Source: Sorangium sp025924095
Lineage (GTDB): Bacteria; Myxococcota_A; Polyangia; Polyangiales; Polyangiaceae
Direction of reading: 5' to 3'
Assembly (NCBI RefSeq): GCF_051521505.1
Contig: NZ_CP150356.1
Span: 2,418,001-2,482,000 of the forward strand
Length of the DNA stretch: 64,000 bases
Of the stretch, positions 40,899-51,400 are shown piece by piece. Under the pieces are notes generated by a model that was given only the letters and a program-made list of their open reading frames with translations, searched no databases and was not told the DNA's origin. Position 1 is the stretch's first letter. The number at the start of each line of letters is the position of its first letter. The translations under genes were made by a program, and so were the position numbers.

Positions 40899-41234
40899 AT
40901 GAACAAGTCGCTAATCAGCCGAATCCAGCTGGCCCTGGCCCTGGGCGCGGCGCTCGTCGCAGGATGCCTGGCCCTCGGCAGCCCGCCGGACGCCTCGGCA
41001 GATCCGCCGGCGGATTCACCGGCGGAGCAGCCCGACGAAGCGACTGCGGAGGTCGAGCTGTCGCTCGCCGCGAACTCCTGCACCTCTGTGCCTTGTGGCA
41101 TTATCTCGAAGACGACCTGCGAAATTTCATGTATACCGCCTTTGAAGCCCGACTGCTATTGTCACTGCGAAACGCACATCGGCGGCGTATGCATCGAGGA
41201 GAACCCGAAATGTCGCTGCATTAGGCCATTTTGA
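40899..41234 (+). CDS. Cys-rich secreted lipoprotein-type mini-protein (paralogue 1)
   Basis: 111 residues; GGGAGGA sits right before the ATG. Signal peptide of about 23 residues ending LVAGC (lipobox), then a Pro/Asp/Ala/Glu spacer and a compact C-terminal module with 10 Cys: SCTSVPCG...TTC and ending CRCIRPF. The arrangement S-C-x3-P-C-G-x6-C and the end C-R-C-(I/V)-R are shared with the gene at 52640, though the rest differs. Probably a disulfide-stabilised secreted peptide: toxin, inhibitor or adhesive. Lower GC than the neighbours. Confidence 0.75.
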   Translation: MNKSLISRIQLALALGAALVAGCLALGSPPDASADPPADSPAEQPDEATAEVELSLAANSCTSVPCGIISKTTCEISCIPPLKPDCYCHCETHIGGVCIEENPKCRCIRPF

Positions 41235-41925
41235 TGCACGAATGCGCAAGCACGGCGGCAGGGGTCGGGCTGGACCGGCGGTCGACTAGTATTGCTGCGT
41301 CACGCGGCGCGGCGGGCGCGCTCCTAGACGTGCAGGTTGTGCATCGAGACACGCGCCGTGTTGCATGTAGGGCACCGCGGGAGCCAACGCATCACCACGA
41401 GGGCGAAGAGCAGGCGCAAGGTCGTGATCGAGTCGGCTACGTGGCGTGAGGGGCGCCTTGAAGAGCGAATGAGGTATTCTGGTGAACGCGGCGAGTACAA
41501 GGCATCCCTTGGCAACATTTTCCTGACCACGTCCATCAAAATCACTTCTTGACCTGCGGCTCCGATGGTGATCCTATGGAGCTCTGGTCGATGTGTTGCG
41601 AGCTGTCAGTGCGACGAGACGCTGCTCCAGAGATTACCATCTCTCTTCGCCCTTCGCCATGGCTCGGCTCAGCTCAGGTTTCAGGGCGGCCGTCACGGGT
41701 TCATCAGCATGAGCATCTCCGATCAGTACAGCCTTGAAACTGGAAATGCCGAGAGCAGCCGAGCCAGCACCCGGCATGGCTTGGATTGGGCCGCTGGGTA
41801 GGATATCGGCCATGTTCAAGGGACGCTCGTAGAGTTCGAGAAGGAAGACATCGAGGCAACCCGTTCGTCGCGATCATGCTCTAAGGAACACCTCGCTTGT
41901 CCCCTTCGAAAGTGCGGGAGAGCCA
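41235..41925. other. Lower-GC non-coding region
   Basis: No convincing gene. A 73-residue minus-strand frame (41324-41545) ends with CPTCN and a basic stretch that might be a C-terminal transposase remnant, but I cannot place it. Wobble pattern and GC are unlike the rest of the window, pointing to foreign DNA. Confidence 0.4.
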
Positions 41926-41944
41926 TTTTTACTGACGCTCTACA
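41926..41944 (+). repeat. 19-bp insertion-sequence end (solo copy)
   Basis: TTTTTACTGACGCTCTACA, identical to the right end of the vestigial element at 54842-54877. It interrupts the tnpB remnant of the IS66 unit immediately at 41944/41945. Confidence 0.75.
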
Positions 41945-42006
41945 AACGCGCCCCGTAAGTCCACCGGACCGACCGCCAAATAGTACGCTATCGTCGCGGG
42001 GGTCAC
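41929..42006 (-). pseudogene. tnpB: IS66-type tnpB, truncated to 25 codons
   Basis: GTG start overlapping the tnpA stop (GTGA). The 5' end of tnpB is intact in style (MTPATIAYYLAVGPVDLRGAF, compare the family's VDLRKGFDGL) and is then cut by the 19-bp repeat, after which three codons lead to a stop. Confidence 0.65.
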
Positions 42007-42457
42007 CGTCCCCTCCGCAGCGCTTCGAACGCTTCCACGAGGTCGCGCGTGCCGATCCCACATACCTGCATCTGCGTCCCATCCGCAAACGCGACTTTGA
42101 GCCGCAAAAGCTGCGTCTCTCGGCGCTCCGGGCGCACCACGACGGACATGAGCGGGGAAATATCCACCACCTTCGGGATTGCTGGCAACGCGCCCTCCTC
42201 CGCACGCTCACCTCCAGATACCCATCGATCGGCGGTGATCTTGCGGAGACCGAGCTCCGTGGCGATCTCGGTCGGCGTCGCCCCCGCCAGCGCTCTTGGG
42301 CGTACATCTCCGCCCGATTTCGCAGTTCGCTCGGATACTTCCCACGCCTCTGATGCTCTCGATGCGTCGACAGCGCTGCGGGCAGCTGCACCAGATCCCT
42401 GCTTCCTGGCATCGCTCGCTCCTGTACGCCGAGGAGGGCACTGCTCGCTTCCGGCAC
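42003..42457 (-). pseudogene. tnpA: IS66-type tnpA, frameshifted
   Basis: The N-terminal helix-turn-helix part (GKYPSELRNRAEMYAQERWRG) lies in one frame and the second helix plus C-terminus (TPTEIATELGLRKITADRWVS ... RLKVAFADGTQMQV... LVEAFEALRRGR) in another. They are joined by a one-base difference in a G/C run near 42280. TnpA of IS66 elements is a small DNA-binding protein. No complete IS66 transposase (tnpC) is left here. Confidence 0.65.
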
Positions 42458-42670
42458 CGCGTAACCTGCCGCCGAAACTGGTTATGTCAACAACGCAGTC
42501 GGCGGAGCGGCTACGTTGCGCCGACCGTCGAGGTGAAGATCGGCTACACGACCGAGCCCCACGTAGGTCCGGTCTTTGCCAGGGATATGCGGACATCCGC
42601 GCCAGGAGGCTTGACCCGCCCGGTAACGCCCCCGGAGGATCCTGGATCGTCGTTTCCGCCTACGCGATCA

Positions 42671-44344
42671 TCAGGCGCCGGCCGGGGCGACGCGGAAGAC
42701 CCGGCCTGTGGCACCGTACGGTCCCGCGACCTCCGACGTGAGCACGTAGAGCTCGTTCTCCTCATCCTGGCCGAACCCGCGCACGTAGCGGCCCACGTTT
42801 CCGCTCGGCGTCCCCTGCAACTGGATGCGCCGGACCGCCCAGAGATCGGTGGACGGCGTCCCGGCGCTGGCCATGAACAGCGCGCCGTCGCGCTGGTCGC
42901 GCCTCCGGCTCCAGACGCCGAACACGTAGTGTCCCGAGAGCTCGGGGATCTTCGCGCCCCGGTAAACATAGCCTCCGATGATCGCCGCCGCGTATCCGCC
43001 TGGCTGGTGCGCATTGGGGATCTCGATCACCGGCCAGCGCAGGGGCTGCCCGCGGGTATCGGTCTGCTGGCAGGTGCGGAGGGCCGCGTAGAACGGGTCC
43101 GCCGCGAAGCAGTGGGTGCCCTCGAGAACGTTCCAGCCGTAGTTGCCGCCGCGCTCGACGAGGCTCACCTCTTCCCAGATGCACTGTCCGGCGTCTCCGA
43201 CGAAGAGCTGATGAGCGCCGCCGGCGTCGAACGAGAACCGATATGGGTTCCGGAAGCCCCAGGCGTAGATCTCGGGCGCGCCTCCGCACGTGGCAAAGGG
43301 GTTGTCCGCCGGGATGGCGTATGGCGATCCGTGATCGACGTCGAGGCGCAGGATCTTGCCGAGCAGCGTGGTGACATCCTGGGCATTGCCTATCACGTTG
43401 GCGTGGCCGGGGCCGACATCGCCGCTACCGCCGCCGTCGCCCTCGGCGATGTAGAGGAAGCCGTCGTCGGGGCCGAAAGCGATCATGCCGGCGACGTGGT
43501 TCTTCTGCGGGTGATCGATCGCGAGCAGCACGCGCTCTGACGCCGGATCCGCGCTGTCGGCGTCGGTCGCGGACGCGTGGAGCTCGGAGACGTGAAGGGT
43601 GGTGTCGAACCCCTCGGGCGCCTCCGGCCGCCGTGGAGCGGTGTAGTGGATGAAAAAGCGCCCGTTCTGCGCATACCCTGGGTGGAACGCCAGGCCGAGC
43701 AGGCCGCGCTCGTCGTAGTCGGCGGCGAGCTTCACCATCCGGTTGCGGACGTCGAGGAACGGGCGGCCACGGAGCGTCCCGTCGGCCCCGAGGATACGAA
43801 TGACGCCGATCTGATCGACGAGGAATCGCCGCCCCGATCCGTCCGGGGGTACGACCATAGCCACGGGAGCGGTGAGGCCGGAGGCGACCTCGCAGAGCCG
43901 TACCTGGGGCGCGGGTGCGACAGTGAGCGTCCCCCCCATCCCGAGCCCACGGTGATTGCCAATCGGAGAGTAATACGGGAAATCACCCGACGTGGTCGGG
44001 ACGGTGAGCGTCATCGTGTCGGTGTCGTGCGGGTAGATGCTCCACCGGAACGCGCGCCGGTCGCCCTGGCCGAGATCGATCTCGAGGTTGTGCAGGCTCG
44101 TGCCCTCATTGCGCAGAGCGAGAGTCAGCGTCTCGCCAGGCTCGGCGTAGATCCGGCTCGGGTTGAGGTGGTATTCGGTGGCGATGACCTCGACCAGGCG
44201 CCCTCTCGGCACCTCGCCTGTGGGCTCGTTCGATCCGCCGCTGCCGCCCGGTCCTGGAGGCCTCTCTGAGCAGCAGCTGCCGAGGACGAACGGCGCCGCG
44301 CAGGCGGCGAAGAGTGTCAAGTCTCGGGAGAGAGCGTTGGACAT
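42671..44344 (-). CDS. Cupredoxin plus glucose/sorbosone-dehydrogenase propeller lipoprotein
   Basis: 557 residues, RBS GAAGGAAG. Lipoprotein (lipobox VLGSC). Residues about 45-145 have a cupredoxin fold (IYAEPGETLTLALRN, SLHNLEIDL). The ligand loop reads YYSPIGNHRGLGM: His and Met ligands are present, but the Cys expected at the S position is Ser (codon TCT), so a blue-copper site is probably lost. Residues 150-550 are a GSDH six-blade propeller (GLLGLAFHPGYAQNGRFF, HVAGMIAFG, GKILRLDVDHGSPYAIP). Third gene of an operon with two giant proteins; probably periplasmic redox or sugar-binding. Confidence 0.85.
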   Translation of the reverse strand: MSNALSRDLTLFAACAAPFVLGSCCSERPPGPGGSGGSNEPTGEVPRGRLVEVIATEYHLNPSRIYAEPGETLTLALRNEGTSLHNLEIDLGQGDRRAFRWSIYPHDTDTMTLTVPTTSGDFPYYSPIGNHRGLGMGGTLTVAPAPQVRLCEVASGLTAPVAMVVPPDGSGRRFLVDQIGVIRILGADGTLRGRPFLDVRNRMVKLAADYDERGLLGLAFHPGYAQNGRFFIHYTAPRRPEAPEGFDTTLHVSELHASATDADSADPASERVLLAIDHPQKNHVAGMIAFGPDDGFLYIAEGDGGGSGDVGPGHANVIGNAQDVTTLLGKILRLDVDHGSPYAIPADNPFATCGGAPEIYAWGFRNPYRFSFDAGGAHQLFVGDAGQCIWEEVSLVERGGNYGWNVLEGTHCFAADPFYAALRTCQQTDTRGQPLRWPVIEIPNAHQPGGYAAAIIGGYVYRGAKIPELSGHYVFGVWSRRRDQRDGALFMASAGTPSTDLWAVRRIQLQGTPSGNVGRYVRGFGQDEENELYVLTSEVAGPYGATGRVFRVAPAGA

Positions 44345-44378
44345 GATGCGCTTCCTTCATCGTTCTTGGCGGTGGTTC

Positions 44379-47300
44379 TCAGCGGACGATCTTGAGCGCG
44401 TCGAGGTAGGACACGCGCTCGCGGGTCGCGAGCATGCCCGGAGGATCGGTGTCGTATATCTCCGACTCGACGAGGACGACGCGGTACTCCTCGCGGCCTT
44501 CCTGGCGTGGCAGCGGCACGCTGCCCGCCCAGGTGGCCTCGCCGGTGGTCTCGTCGTTCCAGGTGGCCGGGAGATCGACGGGGCCGCTGACCAGACGCCA
44601 CGCGAGATCGCCGGCCTGGTCACCGCCGTCGCGACGCTCGATCCGCGCGCGGACGCGGTGAGCAGCGCCTGCATTGCTCGGGCCTTCCGGCGGACTGCCC
44701 AGCTGCTCCAGGCCGTTGCCGGCGGTGATCCCCCAGAGCTGCACGAGGACGGAGTCGGGGCTGACGACGAGGGTCGCGGCGCGGTCGGGCGCGATCTGGG
44801 CGAACTCCGCGAGCACGGTCTCCGATAGCTCGAGCGACAGCTCGGGCGTGGTGATCGCGTTGGGCTGGTAGCGCGCCAGCGCCAGACGGATGAACGGGAA
44901 GTAGCCTCGCTGCGGATCGAACTCGAGGTCGCAGTACCACAGCTGGCGCTCGGCGTGAAACGCTGGGACCACGCCAAGTACCCGTACTTCCTGCTGAACT
45001 TCTTCTGCCGTTCTCCCGGGCTCGTAGAGCCGGACCGCCTCCGCGACCACCAGGCGATCGACCTCGGGATCGCCGTCCAGCTCGGGAAACCAGTGCGTCT
45101 TCTCGCCCAGGCCGGCGACATGTTCCAGCGAGAGCGCGTCCGGCGCCGGCGCGCTCCAGATCGGATCGCGGCCCCAGAGCGAGATGAAGGGCTTCAAGCG
45201 CTCTAGGTACCTCCACGGATAGGGGGCGAGCAGGATGCCAAGCCGCTCTTCCCGGCCCGACGAGAACCACCCCCGGTCGAGATAGATCCGCAGGCCGCCG
45301 CCGCGCCGGGTGCGCTTACCGTTGGTCGCCGTCTCCCACGCGAACGTGGGCACGATGTAGAGCACTTGCGGTTTTTCCGGGCGCGTGCTCGCCCGGGCGG
45401 AGGCCACCCACGGCTCCTCACCGAGGCTCTCGAGGTTGGCCGGACTGGCGATCAGCTCGGCCGGGAAGTACTCCCGGTAACGAGTGGTGCCCACGGGTCG
45501 ATAAGTGACGGAGTGGTGCTTGGTGTCGCCGAACTCGTGCAACCCGGACCGTGTCTGGGGCGTCGTCGTGACGTGCAGGTAGGGTATTCCGGCTGGCGAG
45601 ATGCGGAGCGCTCGCTCCTGGACCGGCGCTGTCCGGGGCACCGCGACGCTGGTCTCGGCGTACGCGACGGGGACGCGAAACGCCTCGGCCGCATGCGTGA
45701 CCATGCGGGGAGCCGGCTCGCTCGGCAGATCGATCGGATCAGCCCAGCTGGCCCGGATATCTATGTGGCTGGTGCTCCAGCCGTGACAGTCGATGTGCCC
45801 CTCGAAGCGCACGAAGGTCTCCCCCGGGTTACGGGCGAGCGTCGTCACCAACCGGGGCGGCGTCACCGGCCGCTGCACCGCGTGCACCAGCGTGAGCTCG
45901 CGGTACGGCGTGAGCATCCAGTGCTTGCCGGCGAGCACGAGGCGCTCGTGCACCATCTGGCTGGCCGGCCCCAGGAGGTTCCACACGGCCATCTCGGGCA
46001 GCCGCGCCTGGGGGATGAGCGAGCTGTAGCGCAGGGTGTGCTTGTGGCCCTGCGGCACCTCGAAGATCACCGTCCGTGGATCGCCGCCCGAGGCATCCCG
46101 GACGATCGCGTTGCCGGTGGTGCCGCGCAGGATCACGCGCAGCGACTGCTTCTCCGGCCAGTCGGCGAGCCCGGCCGGCCACGGCCCGGGCAGCACCGGA
46201 TAGGTCCGCTGAACGACGGCCTCCGGCAGGGCCGGCTCGAAGAGCGCGAGGCCCGCGGCGAGCGGATCGGGCAGGTACGGGATACGCACCTCCTCGCCGC
46301 CGTGGGTCACGTACTGCCCGGGCAGCAACGGATCGCCGCGCCGCGCCGGCCACGCGAGGGGCTGATCGGTGTGCACGCCCGACGGGTTGTGGAGCCGGAG
46401 AGCTTTGACGGCGATCTTAGTGCCGGTGCGGATATCGATGATCTCGCGATCGAGCAGCGTGCCCTCTTCCTTGAGCGCGACGCGGTAATAGACCTGCGCC
46501 AGCGCCGTCGAGGTGAACGCTGGATCGAACATGCCGTGGGTTTCGGCCATCGCCTGCGAGGTCTTGGGCGGCAGCACGTGGCGCTCGTTGCGGCTCGGGT
46601 AGCGCGCGCCCCTCACCGGCCCGCTCGCCACGTACTCCTCGGGTGTCATCCCCGGCGTGCTGCGGATCACCATCAGCTCGAGCGACTCGCCCTCGGTGAT
46701 CGGCGAGCGCAGCACCAGCACCGGGGACGCCACCGGCTCGTAGCGCTGGTAGAGGTGCTCCGACGTCGCGCTCTCCTCGGCCGGATCCGTGTGCGGCAGG
46801 CCGGAGCCGCTGAGATCGACCAGGCGCGCTCGCAGCCGGTAGCTCCGGCCGAAGCGCAGCTGCGGCAGCGATCGCCGCGTGGGGCGGTATTCGGTGCGCA
46901 CGTCGATGTTCGGGCCCGGCGTGTTCCCGACCGTCCGGACCTCGTCGGGGTGCTCCGGATCGCCGGTGAAGACCAGCGCCTTGCCGGGGCGGCGCGCGGA
47001 GAGGCTGAAGCCGTCCCACCCCGCGATCGCTTCGTGCAAATATAGCTCGTTGGCGCGCTCGTTCGAGGCGGCCGAGGCCGCCTTGACGTACCCCTCTTCC
47101 TCCTGCGCCTCGGGGATAGGGAGCGGCGCCAGCTCGCCGACGCGGATCGCGCCCCAGCGCCGGCAGAGCGAGTACCACGCTCCGTTCGAGTGGACGTCGA
47201 TCCGGTAGCCGCGGACGACATCTTCCGCCCACAGCTCGACGTTGTCGAGGTTGCCATTGAGCGTCGCGCCGCGGCCGATCTGCTGCTCGACCCACGCCGA

Positions 47301-48395
47301 GCGCTCGGCGTGCGTGATCGTGAAGCCGCCGGTCCGCAGCGCCGGCAGGCTGGTGTCCGCGATCGGTGGTTGCTGCGGATCGGTCAGGGCCTTGCGCACC
47401 GCGACCGCGAAATCGACGACCTTCAGCGCCGCGCCGTCGATGTCGAGCACCATCACCGGGAAGCGGTCGGCGCGATCGAGGCGCAGGTAGCCGCCGTCGC
47501 AGAACGTCGGATCGCGCGGCGCCGGCTGGAAGCTTCCGGACGAGGTGTCGTAATGCATGCGCGGGAACTTGTCGGCGGAGCTCGGGCCGCGCCACTCGGC
47601 ATGCAGCTGCACCGTCCCCCGCGTCGGCAGCGCTGCCAGGCTCACGCCCGGCACGATCACCTCGAACGCCAGGCCGAGCTTGCGCAGGAGCGTCGGGTGA
47701 TCGGCGAGCACCGAGACCATCCGGTGAAAATCGAGCTCGGGGATCGGTGGCGGTGGTGGCGGCGGGTCGTCGGCGCTGGGCAGCCGCAGCGGGCGTCGGG
47801 TGTAGAACCGCAGCGCGTCGTAATGAGGGCGCTGATACTCGGTCTCCGTCCGGTCGAGGATGCAGGCGTCCTCGTAGTCCTGGAACGCGAGTTCGTCGAG
47901 CAGATCGGGCAGCGTGCCGAGGCTGAAGGTGAAGCGATCGAGCTTACCGGGCGAAGCGGCGCCGGGATCGAGCCTCGGGTAGCTATGCGGTGAGCTCTGG
48001 GCGGTGTCGCGGTAGAGATCGAGGAGCCGCTCGTGGATATGCGCCGCGGGAAAGCTGCGCAGCTTGCGCCAGCGATCGTCCTGGAAGACATAGGGCGCGA
48101 CCGGCGTGTCGCCCGGGAACAGCGCCTGCCACATCGCGGGATCGCGGGCCTCAACCGGGCGCGCCGGCGGCGCGAGCTGCGCCGGCAGCATCGGCCCTCC
48201 GTCGAACCTCACGCCGAGCGTCATCGCCGCGACTCGCGACGGCCACGGAACCGTGCCGATCTCGAACTGATCGAGGCGAAGGCCGCTGGCCATCCGCGCC
48301 TCGAGGCGCGGGGAGACCAGCACTGTCAGCCGCAGCCCGGCGGCGGACTCGGTGGGGTTCGGAATCGCGGTGAAGATCAGGGTCGAGGTGGTCAT
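44379..48395 (-). CDS. Giant 1338-aa protein of unknown family
   Basis: 1338 residues; AGGAG before the ATG. It lies 36 bp after the Tat lipoprotein gene and 34 bp before the cupredoxin/GSDH gene, so the three are an operon. No signal peptide and no transmembrane segment seen. The N-terminus starts with strand-like hydrophobic patterns (TTSTLIFTAIPNPTESAAG); a PPPPPPP run near residues 211-217 separates an N-terminal module from a very long mainly beta-strand region with many Tyr/Trp and Gly. Not assigned to any family. Large size, cytosolic look and tight linkage to exported partners are unusual; it may be exported by a different route. Confidence 0.7.
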   Translation of the reverse strand: MTTSTLIFTAIPNPTESAAGLRLTVLVSPRLEARMASGLRLDQFEIGTVPWPSRVAAMTLGVRFDGGPMLPAQLAPPARPVEARDPAMWQALFPGDTPVAPYVFQDDRWRKLRSFPAAHIHERLLDLYRDTAQSSPHSYPRLDPGAASPGKLDRFTFSLGTLPDLLDELAFQDYEDACILDRTETEYQRPHYDALRFYTRRPLRLPSADDPPPPPPPIPELDFHRMVSVLADHPTLLRKLGLAFEVIVPGVSLAALPTRGTVQLHAEWRGPSSADKFPRMHYDTSSGSFQPAPRDPTFCDGGYLRLDRADRFPVMVLDIDGAALKVVDFAVAVRKALTDPQQPPIADTSLPALRTGGFTITHAERSAWVEQQIGRGATLNGNLDNVELWAEDVVRGYRIDVHSNGAWYSLCRRWGAIRVGELAPLPIPEAQEEEGYVKAASAASNERANELYLHEAIAGWDGFSLSARRPGKALVFTGDPEHPDEVRTVGNTPGPNIDVRTEYRPTRRSLPQLRFGRSYRLRARLVDLSGSGLPHTDPAEESATSEHLYQRYEPVASPVLVLRSPITEGESLELMVIRSTPGMTPEEYVASGPVRGARYPSRNERHVLPPKTSQAMAETHGMFDPAFTSTALAQVYYRVALKEEGTLLDREIIDIRTGTKIAVKALRLHNPSGVHTDQPLAWPARRGDPLLPGQYVTHGGEEVRIPYLPDPLAAGLALFEPALPEAVVQRTYPVLPGPWPAGLADWPEKQSLRVILRGTTGNAIVRDASGGDPRTVIFEVPQGHKHTLRYSSLIPQARLPEMAVWNLLGPASQMVHERLVLAGKHWMLTPYRELTLVHAVQRPVTPPRLVTTLARNPGETFVRFEGHIDCHGWSTSHIDIRASWADPIDLPSEPAPRMVTHAAEAFRVPVAYAETSVAVPRTAPVQERALRISPAGIPYLHVTTTPQTRSGLHEFGDTKHHSVTYRPVGTTRYREYFPAELIASPANLESLGEEPWVASARASTRPEKPQVLYIVPTFAWETATNGKRTRRGGGLRIYLDRGWFSSGREERLGILLAPYPWRYLERLKPFISLWGRDPIWSAPAPDALSLEHVAGLGEKTHWFPELDGDPEVDRLVVAEAVRLYEPGRTAEEVQQEVRVLGVVPAFHAERQLWYCDLEFDPQRGYFPFIRLALARYQPNAITTPELSLELSETVLAEFAQIAPDRAATLVVSPDSVLVQLWGITAGNGLEQLGSPPEGPSNAGAAHRVRARIERRDGGDQAGDLAWRLVSGPVDLPATWNDETTGEATWAGSVPLPRQEGREEYRVVLVESEIYDTDPPGMLATRERVSYLDALKIVR

Positions 48396-48431
48396 GGTGC
48401 TCCTGTCGACAATCCCGGGAGACGGCGCGTC

Positions 48432-51400
48432 TCAGGCCGCGGCGGCGAAGTCCTCGCAGTACTCGAGCCAGGGGAACCTCCCGCCGTCGGGACCCATGAG
48501 CTCGGCGAAGGTCGGATCGCCGTTGGCGCCGGCGAACTGGCGCTCGCACACGAGCGAGACCTTCACGCTGAAGAAGACGATCGTGATCTCGATCTCGAGG
48601 ATGGCGCGGCCGATCACCTTGCCGGTGCGCTCGACCCACTCGAGCTCCATGCGCAGCTCGATCGACGCCGAGATCAGACCGAGCACGTCGACCTCGCCGC
48701 GGATGCGCAGGAAGCCCCGGAGGGTGGCTGTCGTCACCTTCTCGATGGTGGCCATTCCGAAGTAGATGCCCGCCGTGATCGAGACCGCGCCGCTGGCAAC
48801 GCCGAAGTTGACGGAGAGGCGCGCGCCGAACTCGAGCTGGACCTCGAGGCTGGTGACGCCCTCCGGGGTCAGGGTGATGCCGAAAAAACCGCCGCCGCCG
48901 AGCATCGAGACGGTCAGCATGAACGGGTTCTCGCGGGTGGCGAAGTGGAACGAGAACGTCAGCGCGTCGCCGATGAAGGGCACGTTGAGCCGCGCCCCGA
49001 GCGAGATGTTCTCGAGGGAGAAGATGCCAACCGCGAGCTTGGGCAGCGACAGCGAGAAGCCGGCCACGATGCCGCTCGGGCTGATCTGGACCTCGGGCGG
49101 ATCGCTGAAGCCGTCGAGAGGGATGATGTCCCTGAGCGTCTCGACGAACGAGAGCACGCCCGTGAACAGGATATCCTTGAACACCACGTCGATCTCGGGC
49201 TTCTTGCCCGAGCTCTGCCGGAACTGCAGGCGCTTGAATTCGAGCACGATGAACTCGGCTTTGCCGCTGCCCATGAGGTGCAGTGCGAAGTCCTCGAGGC
49301 TGCAGACGATGTCCGTGCCGGCCTTCTTGCCACCCCCGCTCTTCGCGCGGATGTCGGCAGACAGCACCAGGCCGTCGGTGCGATGGGGAACGAAGATGCC
49401 TTCGAACCCCTTCAGCGTCGGCCTCCACTCGATGGTGACGTGGAGGTCCTTGGTCATCTCGCGGCCGCGGAAGAAGGAGTTCAGCGCGGTCCGCACGGCG
49501 GCGAGCCGGGGGAGCTGGCCGAGCCGCCGCGACACCTCGCGCACGGTGATGTCGGCGCCGGGCAGGGCGAGCGTCACCTTGCCGGTGAGTGGGTTGTCGA
49601 GCGTGGCCTTGAGGTCGTCGAGCGCCGCTTGCAGAGTATCGGGGGTCGCGTCGTTAATCAGCGCCGGGAGCCTCTCCGGGCTCAGGCCGGCGGGCACCTG
49701 CTGGAGGCGATCGAGCGCGGTGGTGATCTGCGCGGCGACGGCGTGGAGCCGGCTCCGCAGCTCGGCGAGGTGAGCCTTGAGCGCGGCGTCGACCTGGCCG
49801 GCGAGGCGGCCGGGGAGATCCTGCACGTCGCGCTGGAGCCGTGCCATCGTGGCCATGAACTGCTGGGCCTCGTTCAGCGCCTCTGTAATGAAGCGCGGCA
49901 CCATCTTCGCGAACGCATCCCCCGCGAGGATGGCCGTGAGCGGGATGCAGCCGAAGATCTTCGGCGTAAACAGCGACTTTGGATCGACGCCCCGGAACAC
50001 GTCCGTCGGCTCGAGAGAAGCGCGCTCCGGATGGCTCACGTTGGACGCCGGCCCGGTCAGTCGGGACAGGCCATCGACGGACAGGTTGGGGGTGACGAAG
50101 CCGCCGGATCGATCCGCTTGCCCGGAGAAATTGACGGGGACGGGCCCGCTGGTGAGATCGAGGAAGAGCTCGCGCGGGTTGCCCGGGCCGAAGCCGCTGT
50201 CGAGATAGGCTTCGCTCCACTTCACGGTCGACACGGCTTTAATGCCGGCAACGTGGCGCAGCGCCTCGATCACGACCTCGGACGTCGCCATCACCGCGTA
50301 GAAGCCGAGCGGGTCCTGCGGCGCGGGCAGGCCGTCGAAGGTGATGCTCACGAGCTCGGACGTGGTGTCGTCGGTCCCCCGCTGCGGCGCCGGCGCGTGG
50401 CGTCGATTGTCCGTGACGGTGCGCGGATCGGCCGTGCTGTAAAGCGCTCTCAGCTTGTCCACGGTGTCCGAGCTGTAAGGAGGCTCGTGCGGGGGCCGGC
50501 TGGGAATCCAGACGATCGGCGGAGCCATGGGCACCTCGTTGCCGCCGCGGTCGAAGGTGACCATCGGGACCCGCCACGGCTTTCCGTTGACGATGGGGAC
50601 GAAGGGCCGATCGAGAGCGGGGCAGAGATCGAGGGCAGGCGAGGTGGCCGTGGCTTCCACAACCCGGAGCCAGCTCAGGGGCATGCCGCGGACGAACCGG
50701 TCCGGCAGGCCGGGCCGCGGCTCGTAGGTCTGCAGGAGCTCTTGAATGTGCACGTAGCAGCGCTTGATCAGGTAGGCGGTGGAGCCGTGAAACTCGCGCG
50801 TGGTCACCGCGATCACCGAGGTACGCAGGCCGAAGGGGAACGCCCAGCCCCCGCGCACCACCTCGACGTGGTAATCGCGCCCCATCGAGGCCTGATGGGT
50901 CCATCGCTCGAGGTTGGTGGGCGCGTGGGGCGCGGCGCGGGTCTCGGAGTCGAGCCAGCCGCCGAGCGAGGAGAGCATGAGACGATTGACCCGGATCGGC
51001 TGCGGCCTCTCCCGCGGGTCCAGGGACGCGATCGAGCGGCTGAAATCCGCGGTCACGGTGACGATGTCGAGGCGGTCCTGGACTGTCAGAGAGCTGTCGT
51101 AGTCCGAGGAAAAAGGATCGGTGGGCACGTCACGGTCACGCGTCCAGAGGGCGCGGGCGGTGCGCAGCGCGCTGCTGCGCTCGTCGGTGCCAGTGGGGCT
51201 CCAGACGCCGAGGCGAGTGTGCCAGAGTTCGACGCGGCCGCGCGGCGACGTGAACGGTCCGGTGGCGTGGGCCCAGCGGCCATACACGTTGGGTGAGATG
51301 AGCAGGCGGAAGGGCAGCTCGATGGCCGTCTGGAGCGGATCGGGCGGGGCCGGGCTGCCCTGGATACCCCAGGCGAGGCCCGCGGCGGCACGGCTTTCCG

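Noticed and set aside
41324..41545. 73-residue transposase-like frame on minus strand
   Set aside because: Only a CPTCN end looks suggestive; too short and no alignable motif to claim a family.
48033..51296. 1087-residue open frame on plus strand
   Set aside because: Shadow of the giant Tat lipoprotein gene; no motifs or signal.
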